Assembly (NCBI GenBank): GCA_020638655.1
Contig: JACKIC010000001.1
Span: 930,001 to 994,000 of the forward strand
Length of the DNA: 64,000 nt
Direction: 5' to 3'
Source: Planctomycetota bacterium
GTDB taxonomy: Bacteria > Planctomycetota > UBA1135 > UBA2386
A model generated the notes under the pieces. It saw only the letters and a list, made by a program, of their open reading frames with translations. It had not been told where the DNA came from and made no database searches. Both the position numbers and the translations under genes were made by a program. Shown here one piece after another: positions 16,973 to 26,178 of this stretch (positions are counted from its first letter, which is position 1; each line of letters starts with the position of its first letter).

Positions 16973-19149
16973 ACCGGAGCGCGCCGTTCGCCCTGTGCCT
17001 GCTCGCCGGCTGCGGCGAGCAGACGCCGCGCACGGCGCAGGAAAGCCACGCGCACATGCGCGAGGTCCTCGCGGCGGCCGCCGAGAAGGCCGCGCACGAC
17101 AACGTCTACTTCGGCGCGGACGCGCTGATCGCGCAGCGCGCCGAGCTGCAGCGCCTCGGCGACAAGGCGCCCTGGCGGCTGCGACTCGACACCGGCGTCG
17201 CCGAGCTGCGCGCGGGTCACGAGCGCGAGGGCATCGCGATCCTTGCCGCGGCGCGCGAAGCGATGCAGCAGGGCAAGATCGAGTTCGACATCGACGCGGC
17301 GGTCGCGGTCAGCTTCCACCTCGGTGTCGGCTGGATGCGCTTGGGCGAGACGCAGAACTGCTGCGCAAAGCCGACGCAGGAGACCTGCATCCTGCCGCTG
17401 ACCGGCAGCGGCGTGCACGACGACAAGGAAGGCGCCGAGAAGGCCGCCGCGATGTTCGTCGAGGTGCTCAACAACTCGGCCGCCGACAACTACTGGCACC
17501 ACGCCGCGCGCTGGCTGCTCAACCTCGCGCACATGGCGAAGGGCACCTATCCCGACGGCGTGCCCACCGCGCATCGCCTGCCGCCGCAGCTGTTCGCCGC
17601 CGAACCGCCGTTCGCGCGGTTGCTCGACGTCGCGCCCGCGGTCGGGCTCGACACCTGGGGCTACGCGGGCGGCGCGGTGGTCGACGACTTCGACGGCGAC
17701 GAGTACCTGGACGTGCTGGTCAGCGACTGGAGCCCGACGGGCCAGCTGCGCCTGTTCCGCAACCGCCGCGACGGCTCGTTCGAGGACCGCACCGAGGCCG
17801 CGGGCCTGCTCGGCATCACCGGCGGGCTCAACCTCGTGCAGGCCGACTACGACAACGACGGCGACCTCGACTTCCTGGTGCTGCGCGGCGGCTGGTGGCT
17901 GCAGACCGGGCGCGTGCCGAACTCCCTGGTGCGCAACAACGGCGACGGCACCTTCACCGACGTCACCTTCGTCGCCGGGCTCGCGGAGCCGGCGCTGCCG
18001 ACGCAGACCGCGGCGTGGGCCGACTTCGACCTCGACGGCGACCTCGACCTCTACGTCGGCAACGAGAACAGCGACCGCGTCACCGCGCTGTGCCAGCTGT
18101 TCCGCAACAACGGCGACGGCACCTTCACCGACGTCGCGGCGGCCGCGGGTGTCATCAACGGCCGCTACGCCAAGGGCGTGACCTGGGGCGACATCGACGG
18201 CGACCGCGACCCGGATCTCTACGTCAGCAACATCGACGGGCCCAATCGCCTCTACGAGAACCGCGGCGACGGCACCTTCGTCGACGTCGCCGAGGAGCGC
18301 GGCGTGACGCGGCCGCTGGCGGGCTTCCCGACCTGGTTCTTCGACTACGACAACGACGGCGCGCTCGACCTGTTCGCGTCCAACTACGACACCGGCATCG
18401 GCCACATCGACGCGTTCCTCGGCGGCGGCGAACAGCCGTTCGAGCCGATGCGGCTCTACCGCGGCGACGGCAAAGGCGGCTTCGCGGACGTCGGGCAGCG
18501 ACTCGGCCTCACCTACCCCGCGATGCCGATGGGCTGCAACTTCGGCGACCTCGACGGCGACGGCTGGCTCGACTTCTACCTGGGCACCGGCGACCCGCAG
18601 TACTACAGCCTGATGCCCAACCTGCTGATGCACAACGAAGGCGGCGAGCGCTTCGTGAACGTGACCATGGCCAGCGGCACGGGCCACCTGCAGAAGGGCC
18701 ACGGCGTGGCGTTCGCCGACCTCGACCACGACGGCGACCAGGACCTGTTCGAGACGATGGGCGGCGCGTATCCGGGCGACGCGTTCCACAACGTGCTGTT
18801 CGAGAACCCCGGCTTCGGCAACCACTGGCTGTCGCTGCGGCTGGTCGGTGCGCGCGAGAACCGCGGCGCGATCGGCGCGCGCATCCGCGTCGACTTCGTC
18901 GAGCACGGCAAGCCGCGCAGCGTGTTCCGGCACGTCACCAGCGGCGGCAGCTTCGGCGGCAGCCCGCTGCGGCAGACGATCGGCCTCGGCAAGGCCGAGA
19001 AGATCACCGCGGTCGAGGTGTTCTGGCCGGTGACCGGCGCGACGCAGCGCCTGACCGACGTGCCGATGGACGCCGCGCTGCGCGTCGTCGAGGACAAGCA
19101 GGGGTTCGAGCGCATCGCCCTGCAGGGACACCCGTTCCGCAAGCGTTGA
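16969..19149 (+). CDS. Second CRTAC1-like FG-GAP/ASPIC lipoprotein with helical N-terminal domain
   Basis: A 726-residue protein translationally coupled (ATGA) to the larger CRTAC1 protein. It starts with a short lipoprotein signal (CLLAGCGEQ). About 180 residues of helix-rich sequence follow and include a Cys cluster, GETQNCCAKPTQETC, that may form disulfides. Seven or so FG-GAP blades (about 215-580; DFDGDEYLDVLV, DYDNDGDLDFLV, DLDGDGWLDFYL) lead into one ASPIC/UnbV domain (about 623-700, VGARENRGAIGARIRVD). With its neighbour it probably forms a surface module of two propeller proteins. The binding partner or substrate cannot be read from the sequence. Confidence 0.92.
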   Translation: MNRSAPFALCLLAGCGEQTPRTAQESHAHMREVLAAAAEKAAHDNVYFGADALIAQRAELQRLGDKAPWRLRLDTGVAELRAGHEREGIAILAAAREAMQQGKIEFDIDAAVAVSFHLGVGWMRLGETQNCCAKPTQETCILPLTGSGVHDDKEGAEKAAAMFVEVLNNSAADNYWHHAARWLLNLAHMAKGTYPDGVPTAHRLPPQLFAAEPPFARLLDVAPAVGLDTWGYAGGAVVDDFDGDEYLDVLVSDWSPTGQLRLFRNRRDGSFEDRTEAAGLLGITGGLNLVQADYDNDGDLDFLVLRGGWWLQTGRVPNSLVRNNGDGTFTDVTFVAGLAEPALPTQTAAWADFDLDGDLDLYVGNENSDRVTALCQLFRNNGDGTFTDVAAAAGVINGRYAKGVTWGDIDGDRDPDLYVSNIDGPNRLYENRGDGTFVDVAEERGVTRPLAGFPTWFFDYDNDGALDLFASNYDTGIGHIDAFLGGGEQPFEPMRLYRGDGKGGFADVGQRLGLTYPAMPMGCNFGDLDGDGWLDFYLGTGDPQYYSLMPNLLMHNEGGERFVNVTMASGTGHLQKGHGVAFADLDHDGDQDLFETMGGAYPGDAFHNVLFENPGFGNHWLSLRLVGARENRGAIGARIRVDFVEHGKPRSVFRHVTSGGSFGGSPLRQTIGLGKAEKITAVEVFWPVTGATQRLTDVPMDAALRVVEDKQGFERIALQGHPFRKR

Positions 19150-19189
19150 GGCGTGCGCGACCCGTGGCCCGACGGCACACTCTGCCGTC

Positions 19190-20554
19190 GTGAAGCTGCT
19201 CGTCGTCATCGCCGTCGGTCTGCGCCCCAAGGATCTCGCGCACGCGCCCGTGCTGCGCGGCCTCGGGCAGCACGGTTTCTCCGCGCCGCTCGACACGGTG
19301 TTCCCGGCGGTCACGTGCACCGTGCAGGCGTCGCTGCTCACGGGCCTGCGGCCGAGCGGCCACGGCGCCGTCGGCAACGGCTGGTACTTCCGCGACCTCG
19401 CCCAGGTGATGCTGTGGCGGCAGAGCAACCAGCTCGTGAACGGCGACAAACTCTACGACGTCGCCAAGGCGCAGCTCGGCACGCGCACGGCGAAGCTGTT
19501 CTGGTGGTGGAACATGTACGCGCGTGGTGTCGACTGGAGCGTCACGCCGCGGCCCGAGTACCACGCCGACGGCCTCAAGAAGCCGGGCCTCTACAGCGAG
19601 CCGCAGGACCTGCAGACGCAGCTGCAGCAGCAGCTCGGCCCATTCCCGCTGTTCGACTTCTGGGGACCGCGCGCCGGCATCAAGAGCACGCAATGGATCA
19701 CCGACAGCGCGCTCGCGGTCGCCGCGCAGCACGACCCCGACCTGCAGCTCGTCTACCTGCCGCATCTCGACTACGACCACCAGCGCTGGGGTCCCGACGA
19801 CCCGCGCAGCGTGCAGGCGGTGAAGGACCTCGATGCGCAGTGCGCGCGGCTCATCGAGATGGCGCGCGGCAATAAGGCGCACGTGATCGTGCTGTCCGAG
19901 TACGGCATCGAGAAGGCGGACAAGCCGGTGTTCCTCAACCGCCTGCTGCACGAGAAGTGTTACCTGCGTGTGCAGGAGACCAGCCACGGCCAGCTGCTCG
20001 ACTGCGGCGCGTGCCGCGCGTTCGTCGTCGCCGATCACCAGTGCGCGCACGCCTACGTGCAGCGCGCCGAGGATCTGGAGCCGGTGCGCAAGCTGCTCGC
20101 CGCGCAGCCCGGCGTCGCGCGCGTGCTCGACCGCGCGCAGCAGCGCGAGCTCGGCATCGACCACGAACGCAGCGGCGAACTCGTCTGCGTCGCCGAACCC
20201 GGGTGTTGGTTCGCCTACCACTACTGGCTCGACGAGGCGCGCCGCCCCGACTTCGCCACCACCGTCGACATCCATCGCAAGCCCGGCTACGACCCCGCCG
20301 AGCTGTTCGTCGACCCGAAGATCGCGTTCCCCAAGCTCAAGGTCGCCAAGACCCTGGCCAAGAAGCTGCTCGGCTTCCGCTACCTCATGGACGTGATCTC
20401 GACCGACAGCTCGCAGGTGATGGGCTCGCACGGCCGGCTCTACGGCGACGACGACGCGGGGCCGGTGTTCTTGTGCAGTGACCGGTCGCTGGCGCGGGAC
20501 CGGGTGGCGGCGACGGATGTGAAGGGGCTGTGCCTGGACGTGCTGGCGCGCTGA
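19190..20554 (+). CDS. Alkaline-phosphatase-superfamily protein, EboF-like
   Basis: A 454-residue protein of the type I phosphodiesterase/nucleotide pyrophosphatase fold. Visible elements are the N-terminal strand LLVVIAVGLRPKDL, the nucleophile region VFPAVTCTVQASLLTG (Thr), HGAVGNGWYFRD, the metal-ligand stretch YLPHLDYDHQRWG, SEYGIE and a final MGSHG histidine. The sequence style closely resembles the phosphodiesterase found beside ebo genes in cyanobacteria and other phyla (EboF). None of the other ebo genes is in this window, so it is an orphan copy here. The usual first metal-binding Asp after the first strand is missing (VGL instead of DG). The start is GTG at 19190. Confidence 0.82.
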   Translation: MKLLVVIAVGLRPKDLAHAPVLRGLGQHGFSAPLDTVFPAVTCTVQASLLTGLRPSGHGAVGNGWYFRDLAQVMLWRQSNQLVNGDKLYDVAKAQLGTRTAKLFWWWNMYARGVDWSVTPRPEYHADGLKKPGLYSEPQDLQTQLQQQLGPFPLFDFWGPRAGIKSTQWITDSALAVAAQHDPDLQLVYLPHLDYDHQRWGPDDPRSVQAVKDLDAQCARLIEMARGNKAHVIVLSEYGIEKADKPVFLNRLLHEKCYLRVQETSHGQLLDCGACRAFVVADHQCAHAYVQRAEDLEPVRKLLAAQPGVARVLDRAQQRELGIDHERSGELVCVAEPGCWFAYHYWLDEARRPDFATTVDIHRKPGYDPAELFVDPKIAFPKLKVAKTLAKKLLGFRYLMDVISTDSSQVMGSHGRLYGDDDAGPVFLCSDRSLARDRVAATDVKGLCLDVLAR

Positions 20555-20558
20555 CGTC

Positions 20559-20822
20559 CTACGGTCGCGTCTGTCGCTCCAGGCGTTCGAGGATCGTCAT
20601 CGCCTCGCCGTCGCTGTCGCCGCACATCTCGACCGATGCGCGCAGATCGCTGCACCACTGCGGTCGCTCCGGCCGACCGAACAGCTCGCAGCGGTTGCCG
20701 TCGTCGAGGTGAACACAGCGCTCGCCGGCGCGCTTGCCGTGGGGCATGCCGAAGAACGGCGTGTTGATCGACGGCGCGATGCAGCAGGCGCCGCAGCCGA
20801 CCCGGCAGGCGAACTCGCTCAC
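20559..20822 (-). CDS. YkgJ family Cys-cluster protein
   Basis: An 87-residue protein with eight Cys, including the family motif CRVGCGACC at the N-terminus and CVHLDDGNRC, WCSDLRASVEMCG downstream. YkgJ-type proteins (PF03692) are thought to bind zinc or iron; their role is not defined. The GTG at 20822 overlaps the stop of the upstream membrane protein (GTGA), so the pair is coupled. It ends 4 bp from the convergent EboF-like gene. Length and Cys spacing are normal for the family's short members. Confidence 0.88.
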   Translation of the reverse strand: MSEFACRVGCGACCIAPSINTPFFGMPHGKRAGERCVHLDDGNRCELFGRPERPQWCSDLRASVEMCGDSDGEAMTILERLERQTRP

Positions 20823-21052
20823 GGCTGGCGCGCGAGGCGGGCGAAGAAGATCAGGATCCCGGCCCCGGCGAAGGCGGGCAGCAGCCACAGCAGGTCCTGA
20901 GAGCCGAACGTCACGCCGCAGATCGCCATGATCATCGCGACCGTGGTCAGGGTCGCGCCGATCGCGAGGTAGATCATCGCGGAGCCGCGGAAGTACGCTT
21001 CCAGCAGGCTGCGTTCGCGGGTCGGCGACGGTTTGGCGGGTGAGTCGGACAC
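20819..21052 (-). CDS. Small two-helix membrane protein
   Basis: A 77-residue protein with a charged N-terminal 20 residues (AKPSPTRERSLLEAYFRG) and two hydrophobic helices (about 26-46 and 54-72), ending RLARQP. No family is recognised. GTG at 21052 is the likely start; a TTG one codon upstream is possible. It is coupled by GTGA to the YkgJ gene and is divergent from the plus-strand membrane protein at 21103, leaving only 50 bp for two promoters. Confidence 0.72.
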   Translation of the reverse strand: MSDSPAKPSPTRERSLLEAYFRGSAMIYLAIGATLTTVAMIMAICGVTFGSQDLLWLLPAFAGAGILIFFARLARQP

Positions 21053-21102
21053 CAAAGCATCCTAGCGCGCCCCCCGCCGGCGCGCCGCCGATCGCCCCTC
21101 CG

Positions 21103-21720
21103 ATGAACCTGCTCCGGCACTTTCCCGCGTTCGGCGTCGCCGGCGCCATCGCCATGTTCGGCGCGGCCGCCGGCCGCTATCCGGGCGGCACCCATCTCGA
21201 CGCGCACACGGTCGGCTTCCGCTGGGCCGAGAACTTCCTGTGTTCGCTGTTCTGGCCGCAGGCGCTCAACGGCGAGGCCAACGGCGGGCGACCGTTGGCG
21301 ATCGGCGCGCTCGTGCTGTTGTGCGTGAGCCTCGGTGTGTTGTTCTTCCTGATCGCGCGCAGCACGTCTTCGCGTCGTCACCGAACGGCGATCGAGATCG
21401 GCGGCATCGGCACTGCCGCCTACTCGATGTTCGTGGCGACGCCGATCCACGATCTGGTGGTCACCATGGGGCTGGGCTTCGGGCTCGTCGCGTTCGTGTC
21501 GATCGCACACCTGATGTGGCGCGAACGCCGCTCAGCACTGGTGTGGTGGGGTGTCGCCGTGCTCGCGATTGATGTCGCCAGCGCGATCAGCTACTACGGG
21601 AACGTCGGCTACGACCGGCTGCCGCTGCTGCAGAAGCTGGGCGTCGTCGTCGGGTTGGGTTGGCTGTTGGCGGTGCACTACCGGCGCGCGTCAGCGGTGT
21701 GCTCGGACGTGGAGGCCTGA
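21103..21720 (+). CDS. Polytopic membrane protein (DUF998-like topology)
   Basis: A 205-residue protein with about six predicted membrane helices: an N-terminal helix, then segments around residues 65-85, 97-115, 122-140, 148-165 and 178-195. Topology and small-residue patterns resemble DUF998 proteins (for example ATPIHDLVVTMGLGFGLVAF), but the match is not decisive. The start at 21103 (MNLLRHFP) precedes the first helix; upstream in-frame residues are Pro/Ala-rich and unlikely to be translated. It is coupled to the next gene by a TGATG overlap. Confidence 0.75.
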   Translation: MNLLRHFPAFGVAGAIAMFGAAAGRYPGGTHLDAHTVGFRWAENFLCSLFWPQALNGEANGGRPLAIGALVLLCVSLGVLFFLIARSTSSRRHRTAIEIGGIGTAAYSMFVATPIHDLVVTMGLGFGLVAFVSIAHLMWRERRSALVWWGVAVLAIDVASAISYYGNVGYDRLPLLQKLGVVVGLGWLLAVHYRRASAVCSDVEA

Positions 21721-22229
21721 TGAAGAGGCTCTTGGCCGTGATCGCGGTGCTGGTCGTCGCCTGCACCGGCACCGCGGCGATCCCGTTGCTGTCGGTTGCG
21801 TGCTGGCGCGGCCAGATCTCGCCGTGGCTCGTCTGGTGCGCGGCGCCGCTGGTGATCGTTGCGATGGCGCTCACGCTGCGGCGGTTGTTGCCGCTGACGA
21901 AGCGGTTCGTTCCCGAGGACGGCTCGTTGCCGTGGCGCGAGTTCCGCGCGGTGCGGCGCTTGGAACTACTCGCCAACGGCGAAGAGGACGTGTCGCTCGT
22001 GCTCGAGTTGGTCCGCGATCGGCTGGACGAGGCCGCGGTGGCGGTGCGTTTCGACGGCGTCAGCGATCTTTCGATGAGGCAGCTCGGCAACTGGGCTGTC
22101 TTCTTCGATGGGCTGGTCGTCGAGGTGCTGCCGGAGCCGGGGGGTGACGACCCCCGCTTCGCGATCCGCGATGCGCACGAGGAGTGGATCTCGTTCCGGT
22201 GTCGCCGCCTCGAGTCGATCCCGTCCTGA
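21720..22229 (+). CDS. Hypothetical protein with two N-terminal membrane helices
   Basis: A 169-residue protein. Two hydrophobic helices (about residues 4-24 and 32-55) form a hairpin, and a soluble alpha/beta domain of about 110 residues follows (LLANGEEDVSLVLELVRDRL, VFFDGLVVEVLPEPGGDD). No family is recognised. The ATG overlaps the stop of the upstream membrane protein by one base. Third-position bias is slightly weaker than in the neighbours, but the frame is clean. It ends convergently toward groEL, with a hairpin in between. Confidence 0.7.
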   Translation: MKRLLAVIAVLVVACTGTAAIPLLSVACWRGQISPWLVWCAAPLVIVAMALTLRRLLPLTKRFVPEDGSLPWREFRAVRRLELLANGEEDVSLVLELVRDRLDEAAVAVRFDGVSDLSMRQLGNWAVFFDGLVVEVLPEPGGDDPRFAIRDAHEEWISFRCRRLESIPS

Positions 22230-22237
22230 ACGCAGAC

Positions 22238-22280
22238 GGCCCGACAGCGCGCGTGCGCTGCCGGGCCGTGCTGTCGGGTC
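22238..22280. terminator. Hairpin between convergent genes, candidate bidirectional terminator
   Basis: The arms 22240-22248 (CCCGACAGC) and 22270-22278 (GCTGTCGGG) are perfectly complementary, and a further G-C and G-T pair can extend the stem to 11 bp. The 21-nt loop is itself GC-rich and can fold. It lies in the only gap between the 3' ends of two convergent genes. There is no T-tract on either side, so termination would not be of the classic intrinsic type. Confidence 0.45.
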
Positions 22281-22299
22281 GTTGCGGGTCAGGCGTGGA

Positions 22300-23976
<1,677 letters not shown>

Positions 23977-24032
23977 GGTGAATACTCCGTGCGGTGAATG
24001 AGGGGGTGTGCGAGCGGGTCAGCGACGCCGGC

Positions 24033-24338
24033 TCACTCGATGACCGCGAGGATCTCGTCCTCGCCGAGGATCAGCATCTCTTCGCCGTCGAGCTTGATCT
24101 CCGAACCGGCGTACGAGGAGAACAGGACGCGGTCCTTGTTCTTGACCGACATCGGCTGACGCGTGCCGTTCTCGAGGACCTTGCCGCTGCCGACCGCGAC
24201 GACGATGCCTTCGCGCGGCTTCTCCTTGGCGGTGTCGGGCAGGATGATGCCGCCCTTGGTCTTCTCGTCGGCGGCGACGCGCTTGACGAGCACGCGGTCA
24301 CCGAGGGGGGTCACGGTCGCAGACTTGGTCTTGGACAT
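24033..24338 (-). CDS. groES: Co-chaperonin GroES
   Basis: A 101-residue GroES lid protein: VTPLGDRVLVKRVAADEKTK at the N-terminus, GGIILPDTAKEKP as the mobile-loop region and GEEMLILGEDEILAVIE at the C-terminus. Length is normal. It lies between a response regulator (82 bp upstream) and groEL (56 bp downstream), all on the minus strand, and the three could share a transcript. Confidence 0.97.
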   Translation of the reverse strand: MSKTKSATVTPLGDRVLVKRVAADEKTKGGIILPDTAKEKPREGIVVAVGSGKVLENGTRQPMSVKNKDRVLFSSYAGSEIKLDGEEMLILGEDEILAVIE

Positions 24339-24420
24339 TGCTGGATCCTTCGCAGATTGGGTTGGGAGGTTGATTGGAGAGAGTCGTGATCCGGCCGGGC
24401 CGGAAACGCCGACGCGCCGC

Positions 24421-24888
24421 TCAGAACTGGCGGCGCGGCGGGTTGGAGGGTGGTTGGGGACGTTGCAGGTGCTGCTGCGGGTCGGCCGGCGGCGTGACCA
24501 GGGGAGTCAGCGGGCCGCCGAAGTGCGAGTGGATCAGCATCTGCACCGCCTGGCGCAGGCGGTCCAGCTCGAGCGGCTTGCGCAGGAAGGTGAAGAAGCC
24601 GGCGTGGCGGGCCGCGGCGGCCTCCTCGGCGCTGGCCTGCCCCGACATCAGGATGCCCGGCAGCGGCCGGATCGTGGCCAGGTGCTGGAACAGCTCCAGC
24701 CCGGTCATGCCCGGCAGGTGGAAGTCGAGGATCGAGAAGTCGAAGCGCTGCCGCCTCGCCAGCCAGACCGCCTCTTCGCTGTGCCCCACGGCGCCGACGT
24801 ACCAGCCGTACTCGGCCAGGAACTCGCTGAGGCAGTTGCGCAGCGAGTCGTCGTCTTCGACCAGTAGGATGCGGAAGCTCTGGAACAT
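24421..24888 (-). CDS. Stand-alone response regulator (REC domain only)
   Basis: A 155-residue protein with a complete receiver domain: acidic pair EDDD at residues 11-14, phospho-acceptor D55 in SILDFHLPG, Ser in LMSGQ (about 82) and K104 in FLRKPL. After residue 120 the tail is Pro/Gln-rich (TPPADPQQHLQRPQPPSNPP) with no output domain. It therefore probably acts by protein interaction, like CheY or Spo0F. No partner kinase is adjacent. It is the first gene of the apparent RR-groES-groEL run. The tail is disordered-looking and unusual for a single-domain regulator. Confidence 0.9.
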   Translation of the reverse strand: MFQSFRILLVEDDDSLRNCLSEFLAEYGWYVGAVGHSEEAVWLARRQRFDFSILDFHLPGMTGLELFQHLATIRPLPGILMSGQASAEEAAAARHAGFFTFLRKPLELDRLRQAVQMLIHSHFGGPLTPLVTPPADPQQHLQRPQPPSNPPRRQF

Positions 24889-24966
24889 GGCGTGGACCCG
24901 TGATCGGGGTCGGGCGCCGCCAGGAGCAACCGATGTGCCGCGCCGGCCCGTTGGCGTAAAGCGTTT

Positions 24967-24990
24967 ATTCGAAAGCTATTGCCTTCGAAT
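24967..24990. promoter_or_regulatory. Inverted repeat upstream of the RR-groES-groEL run
   Basis: The perfect inverted repeat ATTCGAA (24967-24973) and TTCGAAT (24984-24990) is separated by 10 bp, centred about 90 bp upstream of the response-regulator start. It sits in a locally AT-richer patch (TTTATTCGAAAGC), which stands out against the GC-rich surroundings and is a plausible promoter/operator. It is not a CIRCE element. A role is inference only. Confidence 0.35.
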
Positions 24991-25073
24991 CGCCAGGGGG
25001 CGGCGGATCCTGTTGCTGCCGACTTGGCAGGAGCCTGCGGGCCTCGGACTGCCAATCTGGCTTGTCGGTGGCT

Positions 25074-25136
25074 GGCTGGCGGACGGTGTGGCTGGCGGAC
25101 GGTGTGGCTGCCGGACGGTGAGCCTGCGGACGGTGA
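25074..25136. repeat. Four imperfect tandem copies of a 16-bp unit
   Basis: The unit GGCTGGCGGACGGTGT occurs exactly at 25074-25089 and 25090-25105. A variant at 25106-25121 ends in A with one internal change, and a 15-bp variant follows at 25122-25136. The repeat lies in the non-coding gap between the response-regulator start and the stop of the zinc-ribbon gene. No protein is assigned to it. Confidence 0.7.
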
Positions 25137-25163
25137 GGCCGGGCGAGAGTCGCCAGCTGCGAC

Positions 25164-25484
25164 TCAATCGTCCTCTTCTTCCTCTTCGTCCTCGTCCTCG
25201 TCTTCTTCTTCCTCGTCGTCGTCGATGTCGTCGAATTCCTCGTCTTCGGCGATGTCCTCGGCCTCGTCTTCGTCGGCCTCGACGTCGTCGTCTTCCCAGT
25301 CGTCCTCGTCGTCGTCGACGTCACCTTCGTCGTCTTCGTAGGAAGCCAGGATGCGGTCCCAGTCGGCAACTTCGATGGTGTTGTTGCAGACCAGGCACAC
25401 GCTGTCGTTGTCGCGAAGGTCCTCGAGTTCGTCGAGCTCGCGATAGACCTTGCCGCACTCGCGGCAGCGAACGATCTTGCCCAT
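25164..25484 (-). CDS. Zinc-ribbon protein with extremely acidic C-terminal half
   Basis: A 106-residue protein. Residues 1-45 form a Cys4 zinc ribbon: CRECGK (Cys 7 and 10) and CLVCNN (two further Cys about 20 residues on). From about residue 50 the chain is almost entirely Asp and Glu (for example DDDEDDWEDDDVEADEDEAE), with long runs at the end. Such a tail is disordered and strongly negative, so it could mimic nucleic acid or bind a basic partner (inference). No family beyond the ribbon is recognised. The gene is divergent from the membrane-anchored protein at 25635. Confidence 0.75.
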   Translation of the reverse strand: MGKIVRCRECGKVYRELDELEDLRDNDSVCLVCNNTIEVADWDRILASYEDDEGDVDDDEDDWEDDDVEADEDEAEDIAEDEEFDDIDDDEEEEDEDEDEEEEEDD

Positions 25485-25634
25485 GAGTAGTGGATGCTAG
25501 GGGGGAGGACTGGTGTCCGGACGGGCCGAGGCATACCGGCTGGACTCGACAAGGCAATCCTCGGGAGCGGGAATCTTGGCGAAGGTTGCTCCGGAACTGC
25601 AGGTCGGGCCCCATTCCGTTCGAAGAGAACGGGC

Positions 25635-26075
25635 GTGCAGAAGTCGTTGTACGCCATTGCGGGCCTGGGTCTGGCAGGGTGCCTCGTCCTGATGCTGATG
25701 CTCGACCGCACCCTGAAGGTCGTCGACCGGCCGCAGCGGTCGGAGTACGAGACCGCCCTCGACGCCGAGTTCGACGCAGGTCTGGCGAAGCCCGCCAAGG
25801 TCAAGGAATTGGACTACGGCGGCGGCAAGCACCTGCACGCGCACCTGGTCGTCGTCGCCGGGCAGCGCCAGGACGCGGTCGCCGACCGGGCCGGCGCCCT
25901 GCTCTGGGAGCTCTCGGAGCGGGGCAATCGCGGCACGGTCGAGGTCGTGCTCTACGTCGACGACGTCGCGGGCAACCCACAGCTGGTGCGCGTCGCCTCG
26001 CGGGGTCGCGCGGCGCTCCGCCCGCCGCGGCCGGCGGCGTCCTCGCCAGCCGGGTCGCCCGCTGCGCCGCGCTGA
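25635..26075 (+). CDS. Membrane-anchored hypothetical protein
   Basis: A 146-residue protein starting with a signal-anchor helix (residues 5-24, LYAIAGLGLAGCLVLMLML) and followed by a small soluble domain with an alpha/beta pattern (LHAHLVVVAGQRQDAVADRA, GTVEVVLYVDDVAG). The C-terminal 30 residues are Pro/Ala/Ser-rich. The GTG at 25635 was chosen because it places the helix at the N-terminus. No family is recognised. Codon bias is normal for the region. Confidence 0.6.
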   Translation: MQKSLYAIAGLGLAGCLVLMLMLDRTLKVVDRPQRSEYETALDAEFDAGLAKPAKVKELDYGGGKHLHAHLVVVAGQRQDAVADRAGALLWELSERGNRGTVEVVLYVDDVAGNPQLVRVASRGRAALRPPRPAASSPAGSPAAPR

Positions 26076-26178
26076 CCACCGCGTCGCGCTCGGGGCGTCG
26101 ATGCCGTGGCGTCGATGTCATGGTGCGATCCGCGCCCGCCGATGGTCTCCGCCGGGCCATGCTCGATAGACCTCGTCG

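Noticed and set aside
16834..19449. 871-codon minus-strand frame opposite the second CRTAC1 gene
   Set aside because: Same reason: an antisense artefact of high GC over a gene with obvious FG-GAP and ASPIC domains.
24339..24420. CIRCE-type heat-shock operator before groES
   Set aside because: No TTAGCACTC-N9-GAGTGCTAA-like sequence is present in the gap or near the response-regulator start.
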